From Polyodon spathula (Eukaryota; Chordata; Actinopteri; Acipenseriformes; Polyodontidae), in assembly GCF_017654505.1 (NCBI RefSeq), contig NC_054534.1:46651288-46715287 (forward strand): 64,000 bases of DNA, in the 5' to 3' direction. Under the pieces are notes generated by a model that was given only the letters and a program-made list of their open reading frames with translations, was not told the origin of the DNA and did not search any database. A program made the translations under genes and the position numbers. Shown here piece by piece: positions 26,030-38,046 of this stretch (position 1 is its first letter; the number at the start of each line of letters is the position of its first letter).

Positions 26030-26683
26030 TAAGTGCTTATTGGAAGCTTAATTGGTCCAATTAAAGTAATTTGTGGTACAGTTGGAACAAAAACCAGGAG
26101 GGACACCAGCTCTCCAGGCCCAGAATTGGAGACCTCAGATCTAGACACTTAATAAGAGGCATAGGTTGGTGCATTTAACCTGTGGCATTCCATCAATATC
26201 AGGAATGCCTATGGGTTGTCAGAAGTATCAACTACCATAAAGTATCAGTCTAGGCAGTAAGTAGGTCACACAGATAGATGCAATTAACTTGTGTCATTCT
26301 ATCACTTTCAGTTAACCCTTTTATGGCCAGTGTAAATGTTTCCAAGTAAATGTCTGAGGGGCACATTTTTACACGTTGCATGTATGTTGCACAAAAATGC
26401 CTGTAATCTCTCACTAGATGTAATTATTATTTTTGTACAATGTATTCATTTGTTTCCATTATATTTGCATAGTCCAACTGTTTAAACGGTATCTATAGCC
26501 TGCAGTATAAACTATCAGGAACAGATAAGAAAAATGTTGACTAATACAATACGAAGTTGTTGAAGGGCACTGGTGTCTTTAAACCCAGAAGGTCTAATAA
26601 ACCCCAACGCATGACTATATATTGGTGGACATTACATAAGCAAATGAAGTGTCCTTCTCAAACGTGTTTTAATATTACTACTG
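26030..26683. other. Non-coding stretch, repeat-derived tail likely
   Basis: A piece at about 26080-26145 (ACAAAAACCAGGAGGGACAC, CTCCAGGCCCAGAATTGGAG) resembles sequences dispersed in fish genomes, but I cannot name the family. No gene recognised. Confidence 0.35.
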
Positions 26684-26795
26684 CTCTGTGTGTGTGCAGG
26701 GGTTGCACGGTGGTGTGTGTGTGCAGGGGTTGCACGGTGGTGTGTGTGTGCAGGGACACACACACACACACACCACATGCAACCCCTGCACGGAG
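26684..26795. repeat. 27-bp tandem repeat joined to its own inverted copy
   Basis: GCAGGGGTTGCACGGTGGTG plus TGTGTGT repeats at 26696, 26723 and 26750. The third unit breaks off into a CA run and the complementary TGCAACCCCTGCAC. The two sides can pair (TG array with CA array, GTGCAGGGGTTGCA with its complement), giving a long hairpin. Confidence 0.88.
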
Positions 26796-27825
26796 GGAGC
26801 AGTAGGGTTATTAGGTGGTCATTCGTGAGTTTGTCTCGTGAATGTCAGTTGTATGTACAACCTGATAGTCATTTGCAAGCTGAGTGAAGTATCAGTTATG
26901 AAAATAAATATTTATACCTGTCAACACTAGCAAGTTGCTGTTTCCTGCATTCTAAATACCTCCTTGTTCTTGAGAGAATAATGTGATTGTGAGTGGGGTT
27001 AAGCTCGGACCGTCACCCTGTTACACACCTTAATATTAAGTCAAAGTAGTCAGTAATATATATATACACACACACACACACACACCATACAGTTGCTACT
27101 GTACTGCATTGAAAAAATATTTATTAATAAGAAACATCAGCTACAAATCAAGGATTACCTTTATATTACGGTAGCTCTTCCGTTATGATTGCAGGATAAT
27201 GTTCCATTACAAAAAACAAGCAGTTTGCCCTATTTTAGTGCTGCTTTTATGTGAAGGCGCCTTAAACCGCAAATATGAACAGGGTTGCAGACCTAAATCT
27301 GAGACAGCCCTGGGCCAGCACAGTAGTGTGAATCCATAGTCCTGGGGTCCATAGCCCATACAGACTTTGATGTAGTTTCTCGCAGGACGAATGGCGCCTC
27401 ATAGTGGCATGACGTACTTCCTTGCACTTGAATCCTGAACCCAGCACCTGATATAGCAGATTTTGTTCATATGTGCACGTTGACAGTTTTCATAATTTCC
27501 CAGAATATCAGTGGCATGCAGTGAGTTTGTAGCAAAGCATGCAGTAACTTTTAGATGACAGATAAAAACATTTTCTTATAATGTAGGCTACTAACAGCAA
27601 TTCAATAAACCTAATACAACAGATCCATAAAAAAAAAAAAAAAAAAAAGTTACATTAGTCTCATTGGACCAGATAATTTTGTTGAATGCTTTAGATTCCT
27701 GTTCATAATTCATGAAACAAAGAAATATCTTTAAAAAGTGGTTTGCAGCAAGATATTGCAACTGTTCTGTGTTCGGTTGCATTTGTGCAGTTCTTTTGTG
27801 AAGTCATTGGCTGTTCTGCCTCTTT

Positions 27826-28800
27826 TCCACTATGCAATCGAGCCAGAGCTATAGTGAGCCCTCACGGTGCGGTTAAGGGGAGTCTGGGTTGTTTTACCAC
27901 TGCAGAGCCGAGCCATGCTACTGACGTCACACGCAACGAAAGACAGTTGTTATTAGTTGTTATTACTTACTCAGTTTGCCAAAAGATGTGCAAACAAATG
28001 ATGTTCAGAAGTTAACAGACCAACGGTACAGTTGTATCTTGTATCCCTATATTTTGTAAATAATATTTATGAATTTCTTTATAATCTACAAATCTTACTG
28101 ATTATATTGACTTAATAAAGTTCAATTAGTTCTGTTGAAGGGGGAAAAAAGAAGTTTGATTTGAAATATTTGAAAAATATGATTTGCCAAAGATATCATG
28201 TTTTAAAGATGGTTGTTTTTCCTAGAGTTTTATTTTTTGAGTGCTTTAAAAAAATAAAATTAATAATAATAATAATAATAATGAGTGAGCGCAAATAGAC
28301 CGTAGTTGTATGTATGGTACAGCTGTGTTTTGTTTTACTATATTTTTGTAAATGAGTTTAGAATTGTTTTATTTTCCATATTTTTTTCATTATATGAATA
28401 TCATAAAGGTCAAGGATGAGAAATGTGGTAGAATTTTGTGTTTTTGAGTGTGTGAGTTAAGTGTACTGTACCTGCGGTTAATGTCCATTTGCTTCAAATC
28501 ATCATAAATTCGGGCATAAACTTTCCAATTTTTGATGCACAGTCTCCCTGAACATTTCAATCTGAGAGAAAGTAGGCTGCACTTCCTCAGAGGCTGTACT
28601 TCTCTCATCCAACTCTCTGCCCAGCATGTTGTTTGTCTTTTGAGGAGTGTACTGACTGATGCAACATAATGACACAAATTCTTGACCCCGCCCCATGCTT
28701 GGCTCGGCTCGAAGACGGATTCGGATGTCTCGTGAGGCTAGAGTTGCAAGGTTTGGTTCTCATTCAGCTCAACATAGCCAGTGGAGAACCACGCGTACTG
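27826..28800. mobile_element. Possible non-autonomous DNA transposon with Myb/SANT-like remnant
   Basis: Left part TTTTCCACTATGC...GAGCCGAGCCATGCT and right part CTTGGCTCGGCTCG...CCAGTGGAGAAC are partly complementary, suggesting long imperfect inverted ends. On the minus strand near 28450-28560, KNWKVYARIYDDLKQMDINR resembles the Myb/SANT-like helix region carried by Harbinger- or Kolobok-type elements. No DDE domain seen. A short (AAT)n lies at 28259-28281. Boundaries and family are tentative. Confidence 0.35.
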
Positions 28801-29524
28801 TACCGAGCCTTCACGGGTCGGATGTCCCAGAGGAAAAAGGGTATTAGTCTTGGATTTTTTTTAGCTGCTCAGATGATTCGCCTACCTGCTGTATCCATAA
28901 ATTGCTTTGGACGTTGTCATCTTCTTTCAAGCGTTTCAGTTGAATTTGTTCCGTGTTACTTCTTGATTATTGCTCTGATTGTAGATTTTGGTATTCCATA
29001 TTTTTTTAATACTGTTCTGTAGCCATTTCCTTTGTTGTAGTTTGCTACGAGTGCTTTTCTCAAACATGAATCCAACTCCTTTGTTTTGAGTGTCATCTTC
29101 TGTGTTGCCAAAACATTCTTATTGCACAGATGGTAACATTAATTATGTCTGTTTCTGGCTATTGACCTTATAATGCAGCTTGATTACTGTATAATGGTTT
29201 TCAATCAATATATTTAATTACAGTAGTCTGTCGTGCATCCACATGTCGCACATTCGCCCTAACCGTTTATCTGCCATAATTAAGCTCTTCAGCACAGTGA
29301 GTGAGAAACAGGGGCTCGTTTCATGAAAGCGATCTGTGAGGAATCACTCTCGCAGTGAGGTCGCAAGTGAAATTTCGTGTTTCACGAAGGCATCGCAGAT
29401 CTTTCAGGGGCTGCGATCTCGCAGGTTTTCTATTGAAATCTGCGAGTGCTTGGAAGCAACCGCAAGTGCCTTTTTTCATCGCAGTACCAGAGTTAACATC
29501 AAGATTAAAAAGAACACATTTGCA

Positions 29525-29746
29525 ATGGCGTTGATTTTACTTGTTCCTCGTCGTTACGGTAGCGAGATTAGAAGGGAGAGGGTGTTTAGGGATCGATCGA
29601 ACCCCCTTTATCTAGACAGCGATGCCGAATTGATAGCAAAGTATAAATTTAATCATTTAAATGTTTTGTGTACAACTTTTTCCATGTTATATGCTATTTT
29701 ACGGAGCTTATTATTTTTTCATTTTTGTGCGTATAGTATAATATAG
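29525..29746 (+). pseudogene. Harbinger transposase N-terminal fragment
   Basis: The frame reads RRERVFRDRSNPLYLDSDAE then LIAKYKFN, matching the N-terminal signature of HARBI1-type transposases (R-V-F-R-D-R-x-N-P-L ... L-x-x-R-Y-R/K-F). It then runs into unrelated sequence and a stop. The catalytic DDE core is absent, so there is no activity. Confidence 0.75.
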
Positions 29747-29869
29747 CAGAATATTTACTTACTCAGACATCGATGACATTCTGTCCTCCATGAAACTTTG
29801 TCTTGTGCTTTGACTGCTTACATACAGTCCCCCTTGAACTCCTTCAACTACCACTTTGCCGATAACTTC

Positions 29870-30191
29870 CAAAACCATCTTTTGTTCTTCTGTTAGATCT
29901 TTTGGCTGCCCCCTCCTCCTGTCTTTCTCGACTCCCTTCTCCTTTTAGTCTCCTTCAGCTTTGTCCGGCTAGCGAGGTCTGTTCATATTCTTCTCACATC
30001 ACTAACGCTTCTCTGTTGTTTTCCAACAGCATTAACTTTGTCAGTGATCATTTGCCACAATCTTTTCTTGTCTTTGTTGGTTAAATTGGTAGCAAGTTTA
30101 TCAATAAGGTTTGTTTGTTTTGTTTCACCATTTCAAGTAAAACTTCAATCTCGTCCTTCGGAAAGTTGCTCTTCCATGTTACGCTGACCAT
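29870..30191 (-). pseudogene. Myb/SANT-like DNA-binding gene of a Harbinger element, broken
   Basis: From an ATG at 30191 the minus strand reads SNFPKDEIEVLLEMVKQNK, then after a frameshift TNKDKKRLWQMITDKVNAVG, then RSVSDVRRI-stop-TDLASRTK and RRRESRKTGGGG. This is the Myb/SANT-like (NAIF1-type) domain that Harbinger elements encode to help their transposase bind DNA. One frameshift and one stop at a conserved Trp position disable it. Confidence 0.75.
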
Positions 30192-30392
30192 GTTTGCTAG
30201 CATTAACACTGACTTTCTAGCCAATCACGCTTCTTAAAACTGCTTTACAACAGTTCGCAGATCGCAGGGAAAGCAGTCGCTTGTAACCAAGTTGCGAGCT
30301 GCTTCTTGAAACGCTTGCATCGCAGTTCTGTGCACTATAGCAAGCAGGTCGCAGGCACCTCGCAGTCGCACAGCATTGATGAAACGAGGCCC

Positions 30393-30959
30393 AGAATCAG
30401 GGTTCAATACCGAAGAGCGAGGTAAGCAAATTGAAACAGCCAGGTGAGTACCCGGAGGTAATTTATTATTGAACAGAGAAGATTAGTTCAGAAATCATGT
30501 TCGCCTCCGGGGTGTATCAACATCGACTTTTGTCTCGATCTCCTGCCTGTCACTCAGCAGCAAATGTGCACACACCCACACGGCAGACAACTACCCTGTA
30601 TCTTTCTAAACAAGAGCTTTAGGGGAGCGTCCTAATAAAAGCTGAATCTCAAAATAATAATTGTGTGAATATAGTAATTGTTACAGCTGAGTATAATGAC
30701 ATTTAAAACAGGATTCATTCATCTGACTTTTTACATATCCACCCTTATTCTGGTCCCACCGCAGTCAGATACAAGCTACTGTAGTTCTATGACATTTGTG
30801 CAGACTTTTAGTGTAAAGGTGCTTAAGTGCTTGAGTTTTTTATAAAGATTGTTTGCTAAACTTCCTGAAATTGTGCATGTTGGTCTTTGTCATATTAGTT
30901 GGTGGCTAATGTTCACTAAGTGCTTGTATTTAACATGTTTTCTTGAATAATCTTATATT
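30393..30959. other. Non-coding stretch, no gene recognised
   Basis: Sequence between the Harbinger element and the Tc1-type end at 30960. No conserved frame. Confidence 0.45.
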
Positions 30960-30995
30960 GAGTGTAGGGTGCCAAAACTTTTGTCTGCAACTGTA
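30960..30995 (+). mobile_element. Tc1-like terminal inverted repeat
   Basis: GGGTGCCAAAACTTTTGTC then TGCAACTG followed by TA is a Tc1-type end. The 19-bp core is the exact reverse complement of 23783-23801, so the two may be the ends of one element now spread over 7.2 kb by nested insertions. Confidence 0.65.
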
Positions 30996-31555
30996 CCTGC
31001 ATCTATATTAGTGCTTGGACAAACACAGGATTTTCATGTTCGGATATTTGCGTATAATTTAAAATATTTTTGGTTGTTTTCAAAAAGTGCTAAAGCCCTT
31101 ATATTGCCAGAGACCACATTGCAGCAGGGGTGTGTGGCCTGTGTGTGTACCTTTTGTTTTACAGCAAGACATTATACTATGTAACACGTTAAAGAAAAAA
31201 AAATATTCCAGTTCGTAAAGAATACGTTGTGTAGGCCTTTTTTTACCCCACTGAATTAACTACAAAATAAAGGATGCCAAATAGCAGTTCAAGTTAAACT
31301 TTGTTTTCTGTATTCCCAAAATAAATAGCACATAATGTTAAACACATTTTATTTATTTTTAAATAAATAACATGAGGTTTACTTGTGCCTTTTTGTAGCT
31401 GAACAAGCAAACCAAAACTGAAATTGAACTTTAAACACTTCAAATGTGGAAAGGGCGTTGTAACAAAAGGGAAAAACTCACCATTTTGGTTCTTGTTTAT
31501 TACATTCCACATAACAGGAAGTCGCAACAAAAATATATAATATATACAATCTATA

Positions 31556-32113
31556 TATACCGAGCATCAAAAGAAACTTATCACTACTATAACACATTTA
31601 GTTTTGAAAAAAATAAGTTACAAAATGTGACACACTTGAGTGACTGACTGAAGCATATGCATTTAATCACCTAATTAGTGAGACAGTTGATTGAACACTG
31701 GATGTGGAGTGATTTCAGCTGTTGAATTGCAAGCTTGAATTAAAAGCAATAAAGAATCGCAGGAAAAAAAAACAAAACAATATGCCATGTCTGTCAAGAG
31801 AGCAGCACCTAGGCATGTTGGAGGTTAGACTAGGCTTGCCGTCTTGGGTGTCACAGCCAGGAATTTCAAACCTGGTGAGCCAGTATAACCATACACAACA
31901 GCCACAAACTGGGAGAGCAAGAGTCACAACACCTGCCCAAGATCGATAGATCATTTTGCAGCATCTTCGTGATGTCAGTTGTTAATCAGCACAATAAAAA
32001 GTCACAGAGTTTGTCATTTTTCAGTCACATGTAGTGAATGTTATCCAAATATAAGTGATATGTTTCTTTTGATGCACAAATACAAGTAATAAGTTTATTT
32101 TGATGCTTAGTAT
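31556..32113 (+). mobile_element. Tc1/mariner element, internally deleted
   Basis: Left end TATACCGAGCATCAAAAGAA (then ACTTATCACT) and right end TTATTTTGATGCTTAGTATA are inverted counterparts, and the motif CATCAAAAGAAAC is repeated inside the right end. Length about 560 bp, so more than half of an autonomous element is missing. Confidence 0.8.
31780..31965 (+). pseudogene. Tc1-like transposase helix-turn-helix fragment
   Basis: The plus strand reads MPCLSREQHLGMLEVRLGLP, SQPGISNLVSQYN, then GRARVTTPAQDR, the paired helix-turn-helix region of one Tc1 subfamily. A stop follows close to the GRPR-like motif and the catalytic domain is absent. Confidence 0.8.
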
Positions 32114-32293
32114 AAAAATCACTACCCAATTTCCAGCAAGTTGGGCACTGTTTACGCGAGGCATTTCAGAATGAAGTGCTTGCCTTTTTGTCCGATGAGA
32201 TTCTGACTCGTTCTAAAGCAGCACAACACCTTTTTGATCCAGATGGTTTTCCATAGAAATCATTATGCGTGTACGTGCATAATCTTGTTTGGT

Positions 32294-32298
<5 letters not shown>

Positions 32299-32368
<70 letters not shown>
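32299..32368. repeat. (TA)n microsatellite, about 35 units
   Basis: Uninterrupted TA array after a short T run. Confidence 0.95.
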
Positions 32369-32369
<1 letters not shown>

Positions 32370-34099
32370 TGGTGAGGTGAGGCATTAAGTGCAAAGTATT
32401 TTTGTCATTTCTAGTGAATATGAACATGTTATCATCATGATCCAAATACATGTCAAATAATATTCGTTCGAATATTTGTCCCAGGCAGCACTAATCCATA
32501 CCCCATCCCCCCAAATCTGAAGTAACACTTTGACTTTAGCTGGCAGAGGTCACTGTTTGGCAGATTGGGTTGTGTGTAGGGATGGGAATTTTTAATGCTG
32601 AATATATAAACTCTAAAGAAGCAATTGCTTCCGAATAGTTTTTCTAATTGGTGCAACAGAAAGATTGACACTGGGCGGGTTTTATCCGCAGTCGATCTGG
32701 CGCACTCTATGTTCATGCTGTAATAGGCGTGGTATGGTATCCAGTCCACACAGGGTAAGAAAGTTAATGGTGCTGCTGTGGGCTGTCTTGTTGTGTGCTG
32801 ACCCTTGCTGAATAAAGTCTGCTGTTTAGCAAATGAGATCTTGCTGTGGTCATCTGGCTTCTTATTTGCACTCAGCGTTGCAATATACACATTAAATGTT
32901 CCGAAGAGTATTTTTTGTTTTTGATTGCTCCAGAAAATGTCTTCGTTCGAGCACTGTTTTCTTTTTCTGTAAATAAACTGTTAAATCACATTTGCTGCCT
33001 GGCTTGTGATCTCAAGTTAGTTTGTGTATTTTATGTTGTGGTCTCGCCGCTTCTTTACTTACGAAACAAAGCACGTTGTGAATGTATTAAAACTTGTATG
33101 AAAAAATAAACGTATCTGTACCATTTTTCCCCACTATAAATGTGTGACATAGCTATCTTGGTAATGTCCGTTGTTCCTAGGGCCTGTTAACTGACAACAG
33201 ACATCATGGAAAGTAGGCAACATGTTTAATGTTCATTATTTAATATACATTAATATTTACATATACTTACGTTATTTTTACATGTTGGTATCGGTATATT
33301 GAAGACGTCTACAAAACGTTGATGTTATTTTTAATATAATGTTGGCATTAAGTCATTTATTAGAAAACGGAATTTTTTTAACTATTTAAGTAAAATAATA
33401 TATATTTTTAAAACTGGGTTATGAGTGGATTTGTTAAGGTATTCAAAGTGTTTTTGTTCATCGTTAACATTTTACAAGAGTTGTATCTTGCTGCTTCAGC
33501 TCTAAAAATAAACTACTAAAATTTTCAGAAATTTATGTTATATTAATATTTAGAACGATATAGTTTTAATTTATTTCTATGTAGCCGTTGTAATGTCAAT
33601 AAATGAACCCGCGTAATAGTATGGGATACATTTTATGACGGGCGTACACATTTCGATATACACCGGCCAGCACTAGCCCCAGTCCGCAGTGAAGAGGCAT
33701 AAGCTATCCCACTGGAAAAGGGACAATGTAAAACCAGTACGAATACAGGTACCATCCTGCTTAAACCCATACTTTGATGTCTAACGTGTTTTATCAGAAC
33801 TGTGTTTAGTTATTCTGCAAATAAAGACATGGTCACAATTTGTAATTATGAATTTTTTTTTTTACATTATATTTGTAATTAATTATTTTTAGCAAACAAT
33901 ATGAAATGCTAAACTGAAATCTCAAGCCCATTTCTAAGTGTTACGTTTACACATTAATGCATAACATATAATTATTACAGTATTTATTTGTTAGCCTATT
34001 TGTTTTTCTGTGGGTCTCTCGCTATATCATGGCCCTCTATATATGGCGGATTTATATTGGACCCCGAGACCTGCAATATATCAAGTGGGTGGTGTGAGG
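32369..34099. other. Non-coding stretch, no gene recognised
   Basis: Two frames of 145 (minus) and 87 residues (plus) lie at 32453-33109 but show no domain. A possible LTR-like end with AATAAAGTCTGCTG sits near 32811. The rest is AT-rich. Confidence 0.4.
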
Positions 34100-34714
34100 C
34101 CATATAAAGTCTATACACCTTGAACATTTTTCACATTTTGTTGTGTTATGCCATAATTGGATAAGTCTCCACCTCCCTGAGTGATACTTGGTGGAAGCAC
34201 CTTTGGCATCAATTACAGCCGTGAGTCTGTTGGGATAGGTCTCCACCTACTTTGCACACCTAGATTTGGCAATATTTGACCATTCTTCTTTACAAAACTG
34301 TTCAAGCTCTGTCAAGTTCCTTGGGGAGCGTTGATGGACAGCACTCTTCAAGTCATGCCACAAATTTTCGATTGGATTTAGGTCGGGGCTCTGACTCGGT
34401 CACTCAAGGACATATACCTTTTTGTTCCTTAGCCACTCCAGTGTAGCTTTGGCGGTGTGCTTTGGGTCGTTGTCATGCTGAAAGGTGAACTTCCGTCCCA
34501 GTTTCAGCTTTCTTGCAGAGGGCAGCAGGTTTTCCTCAAGGACTTCTCTGTACTTTGCTCCATTCATTTTCCCTTCCTGGCAAGTGCCCCAGTTCCTGCC
34601 GATGAGAAACATCCCCATAACATGATGCTGCCACCACCATGCTTCACAGATGGACACTTATCCAACCAAGCTATTTCAGATTTTATTTTTAATTGATTTT
34701 CTACAAATTTCTAG

Positions 34715-34746
<32 letters not shown>

Positions 34747-34884
34747 CACTTGGAAGTTGTGGGGTAGGATGTGTAGAAAAAAAATAAAAAAATAAATAAC
34801 TAGTTTAATACATTTTAATTCCAGGCTATAAGGCAACAAAAGGTGAACATTTTGAAAGGGGGTGTAGACTTTCTATAGGCACTG
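34100..34884 (-). mobile_element. Tc1-like element, internally deleted
   Basis: The right end AGGGGGTGTAGACTTTCTAT then AGGCACTG ends at 34884. The left end is a worn version (CCATATAAAGTCTATACACC). A deletion junction near 34655 joins the transposase middle directly to the right UTR, so the N-terminal half is absent. Same subfamily as 25072-26029. A T30 run (34717-34746) has expanded in the UTR. Confidence 0.85.
34130..34655 (-). pseudogene. Tc1-like transposase, middle to C-terminal part
   Basis: The minus strand reads [20 protein letters not shown] (second catalytic Asp region) and [15 protein letters not shown], then after stops [12 protein letters not shown] and RLTAVIDAKGASTKY at the C-terminus. 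The region of the third catalytic residue (normally SPDLNPIE) is degraded. The DNA-binding half is deleted. Confidence 0.85.
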
Positions 34885-35981
<1,097 letters not shown>

Positions 35982-36098
35982 TCCCTTACAGAAATGTCCT
36001 ATAGGATTCTATGGTGGAACTATAGGACATTATAGGACTAAAAAGGTTTTAGAGAAATTATAAAGGATTCTTTTAAAAAAAATATCCTCCTATAGTAC

Positions 36099-36885
36099 TG
36101 TAGCAGGGCGGTAGAAAAGCCCTGCTTAAATGTATTATTTGTTTATTTTAGAACTGGGTTTTCCCTTCAGCCCCTGTCTTATTTCATGCTTTGTTTATTA
36201 TGATTTATGTTTGTATTTATTGTATGACGGCGAAGTGCCGTGTGTGTTTTATTTTTGCAGCATGGATGGGAAGCCAAGCCCATCCATGTTTTAATTAAAA
36301 CTTGTGCAGAAGGTGGCCATCTCCCAAATTAATGAAGTGATTAATTTGTTGCTAATCGGGAGATGGTCACCTCCATGAACACCTACAGCTCTCTGCACTC
36401 CGGGTGGGTGTTGGGAAGTGAAGAAGGGGAGAGTGAGAGGAGAGATTCATTTAAAAACCAGATATAGGAGCAGTGAAGGCTTCGCCCAGCCTGACCTATA
36501 TTTGTATTTTGTGTTTGTGATTTATTTTTGTGCTCTGTGAGCAGTGTTTTGTTTTTGTTTAAATATTTGATTTATTTTTGTGCTCTGTGAGCAGTGTTTT
36601 GTTTTTGTTTAAATATTTGATTTATTTTTGTGCTCTGTGAGCAGTGTTTTGTTTTTGTTTAAATATTTTATTTATTTTTGTGCTCTGTGAGCAGTGTTTT
36701 GTTTTTGTTTAAATATTTTATTTATTTTTGTGCTCTGTGAGCAGTGTTTTGTTTTTGTTTAAATATTTTATTTATTTTTGTGCTCTGTAATAAACGGCAC
36801 ACATCTTTTTGAACTGCAGATACCTTTGTTGTTGTCGTCTTCCTTCTCTGGTCTGACGTCACAGCTCAGCCATTTCCTGCAACCA
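36099..36885 (+). mobile_element. Solo LTR with 5-bp target-site duplication
   Basis: It begins TGTAGCAGGGCGG, ends CCTGCAACCA, and is flanked by AGTAC at 36094-36098 and 36886-36890. An AATAAA signal (CTGTAATAAACGGCAC) lies near 36788. No internal region remains. It is not closely similar to the LTR at 10305 apart from GGTCTGACGTCA near its end. A 50-bp minisatellite lies inside it. Confidence 0.9.
36521..36788 (+). repeat. 50-bp minisatellite within an LTR, 5.4 copies
   Basis: The unit TTTATTTTTGTGCTCTGTGA plus GCAGTGTTTTGTTTTTGTTT plus AAATATTTGA repeats at 36521, 36571, 36621, 36671, 36721 and (partial) 36771. The first copies end TTTGA, the later ones TTTTA. The last partial copy supplies the sequence leading into the poly-A signal. 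Confidence 0.95.
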
Positions 36886-37025
36886 AGTACTCAAAGGGTC
36901 TCCCTACGGTAGTACTGTAGGACATTCTATAAGACTAAAAAGGTTTTAAAGAAATCCTATATGATATCCTATAGGACTTGACCAATTTACTATAGAACTT
37001 TCTATAGGTTATTTCTGTAAGGGAT

Positions 37026-38040
37026 GCCGTTTGATAACAGCAAAGTGTTGTTGTGTGTCTTAAAGCCTGGCTACACCAGCGCGTTGCTTAGATTTTATTT
37101 ATTTATTTATTTATTTATTTATTTTTTAACGTGTGGTAGACAGTGCCACACCAGCGCGTCTATACCCAAGCGTATATTCCCTTTCCTGGTTAATTAATTT
37201 TTTTTTTTTAATAACATTCCATTTAGCGTGAAACTACCCTTTCTCCCCCCACTGTTGTTCTTGCCTAATATAAAAAGAAAATATGGCTGTGATTTGGGAA
37301 GACATGGAAAGTGTGACATCAACAGAGGAGGAGGAACCCCTGACAGCCCCATAAGCATTGTACTTTAGACAAAATACTTACACTACTGCTGCAACCATGA
37401 TTCATTTATTAATAGCTTTTTAATGAAATTATACCAAATCACGTTATTTATAGTGAAGTAAATAAAAACGTGATTTGGTGTAATTTAAGTAAAACGCTAT
37501 TAATAATTGCATACTAGTTACGGTGGGGTTACCACTTTCACCAGACTTTACCCAATGCAGATATACCGCCACGAATTGGAGGGGTATGGCAGATGTAAAA
37601 CGACTTTTAATTGATTTAGTACATGTACTATTTTCATTAAATTCATTGGTTCTCGTTTCATTTTCAGCAATCTGATTGGTCAAATTAGTACGCGTAGTAA
37701 TTAGAATTGCAACATATACTACAGTCAAATGATAACGTGTAGTAAATATTTGAGACGTGTACTAAAGAGCTTGTTTGTTGACCCGGATGGCCTTCCATAG
37801 TGTCCAGGCCTTTACTCGTGCTGGAATTAACTGTGTGTTAAAGATCTGTCGCCATCAACAGTAACAACGGGTAACACACTGTCGGGAAGGCTGGGAATGC
37901 AGGTTCTGATTTTATTGTTATTTTTAAAATTGAAAAGTTATTTTCACTGTAAATGGCTGAAAAATTACTTGGATGTTTTTCTTTTCTTCTTTCATGACAG
38001 CATCACAAAAACTACTGTAATGTTTACCCACAACCTTACA
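37026..38040. other. Non-coding stretch, weak DNA-transposon traces
   Basis: CACCAGCGCGT occurs twice (about 37075 and 37151), flanking a (TTTA)n run, which could be the worn end of a DNA transposon. A short frame at 37283 (MAVIWEDMES...) has no clear family. No gene recognised. Confidence 0.35.
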
Positions 38041-38046
38041 GTCTAC

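Larger units (their letters stand above)
29311..30392. mobile_element. PIF/Harbinger-type element, internally deleted
   Basis: Ends are inverted: GGGGCTCGTTTCATGAAAGC at the left and GCATTGATGAAACGAGGCCC at the right. It holds two convergent remnants that define this superfamily: a transposase start on the plus strand and a Myb/SANT-like gene on the minus strand. Both sub-terminal regions are filled with short repeats of the theme TCGCAG/CTGCGA, plausible binding sites. Length about 1.1 kb against roughly 3 kb or more for complete elements, so most of the transposase is gone. No clear 3-bp target duplication was found. Confidence 0.82.
35982..37025. mobile_element. MITE with inverted ends, split by a solo LTR
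   Basis: The left end ATCCCTTACAGAAAT and the right end ATTTCTGTAAGGGAT are perfect inverted counterparts, and the theme CCTATAGGA recurs on both arms. ACTAAAAAGGTTTTA occurs in both halves as a direct repeat. Without the LTR the element is about 250 bp. No coding sequence. Superfamily not determined because the target duplication is unclear. Confidence 0.82.

Noticed and set aside
32453..32890. 145-residue minus-strand frame
   Set aside because: No recognisable domain, no splice or promoter context, composition like the surrounding DNA.
36521..36788. CRISPR-like direct repeats
   Set aside because: Units are contiguous without unique spacers, inside an LTR of a vertebrate-type genome; it is a minisatellite.
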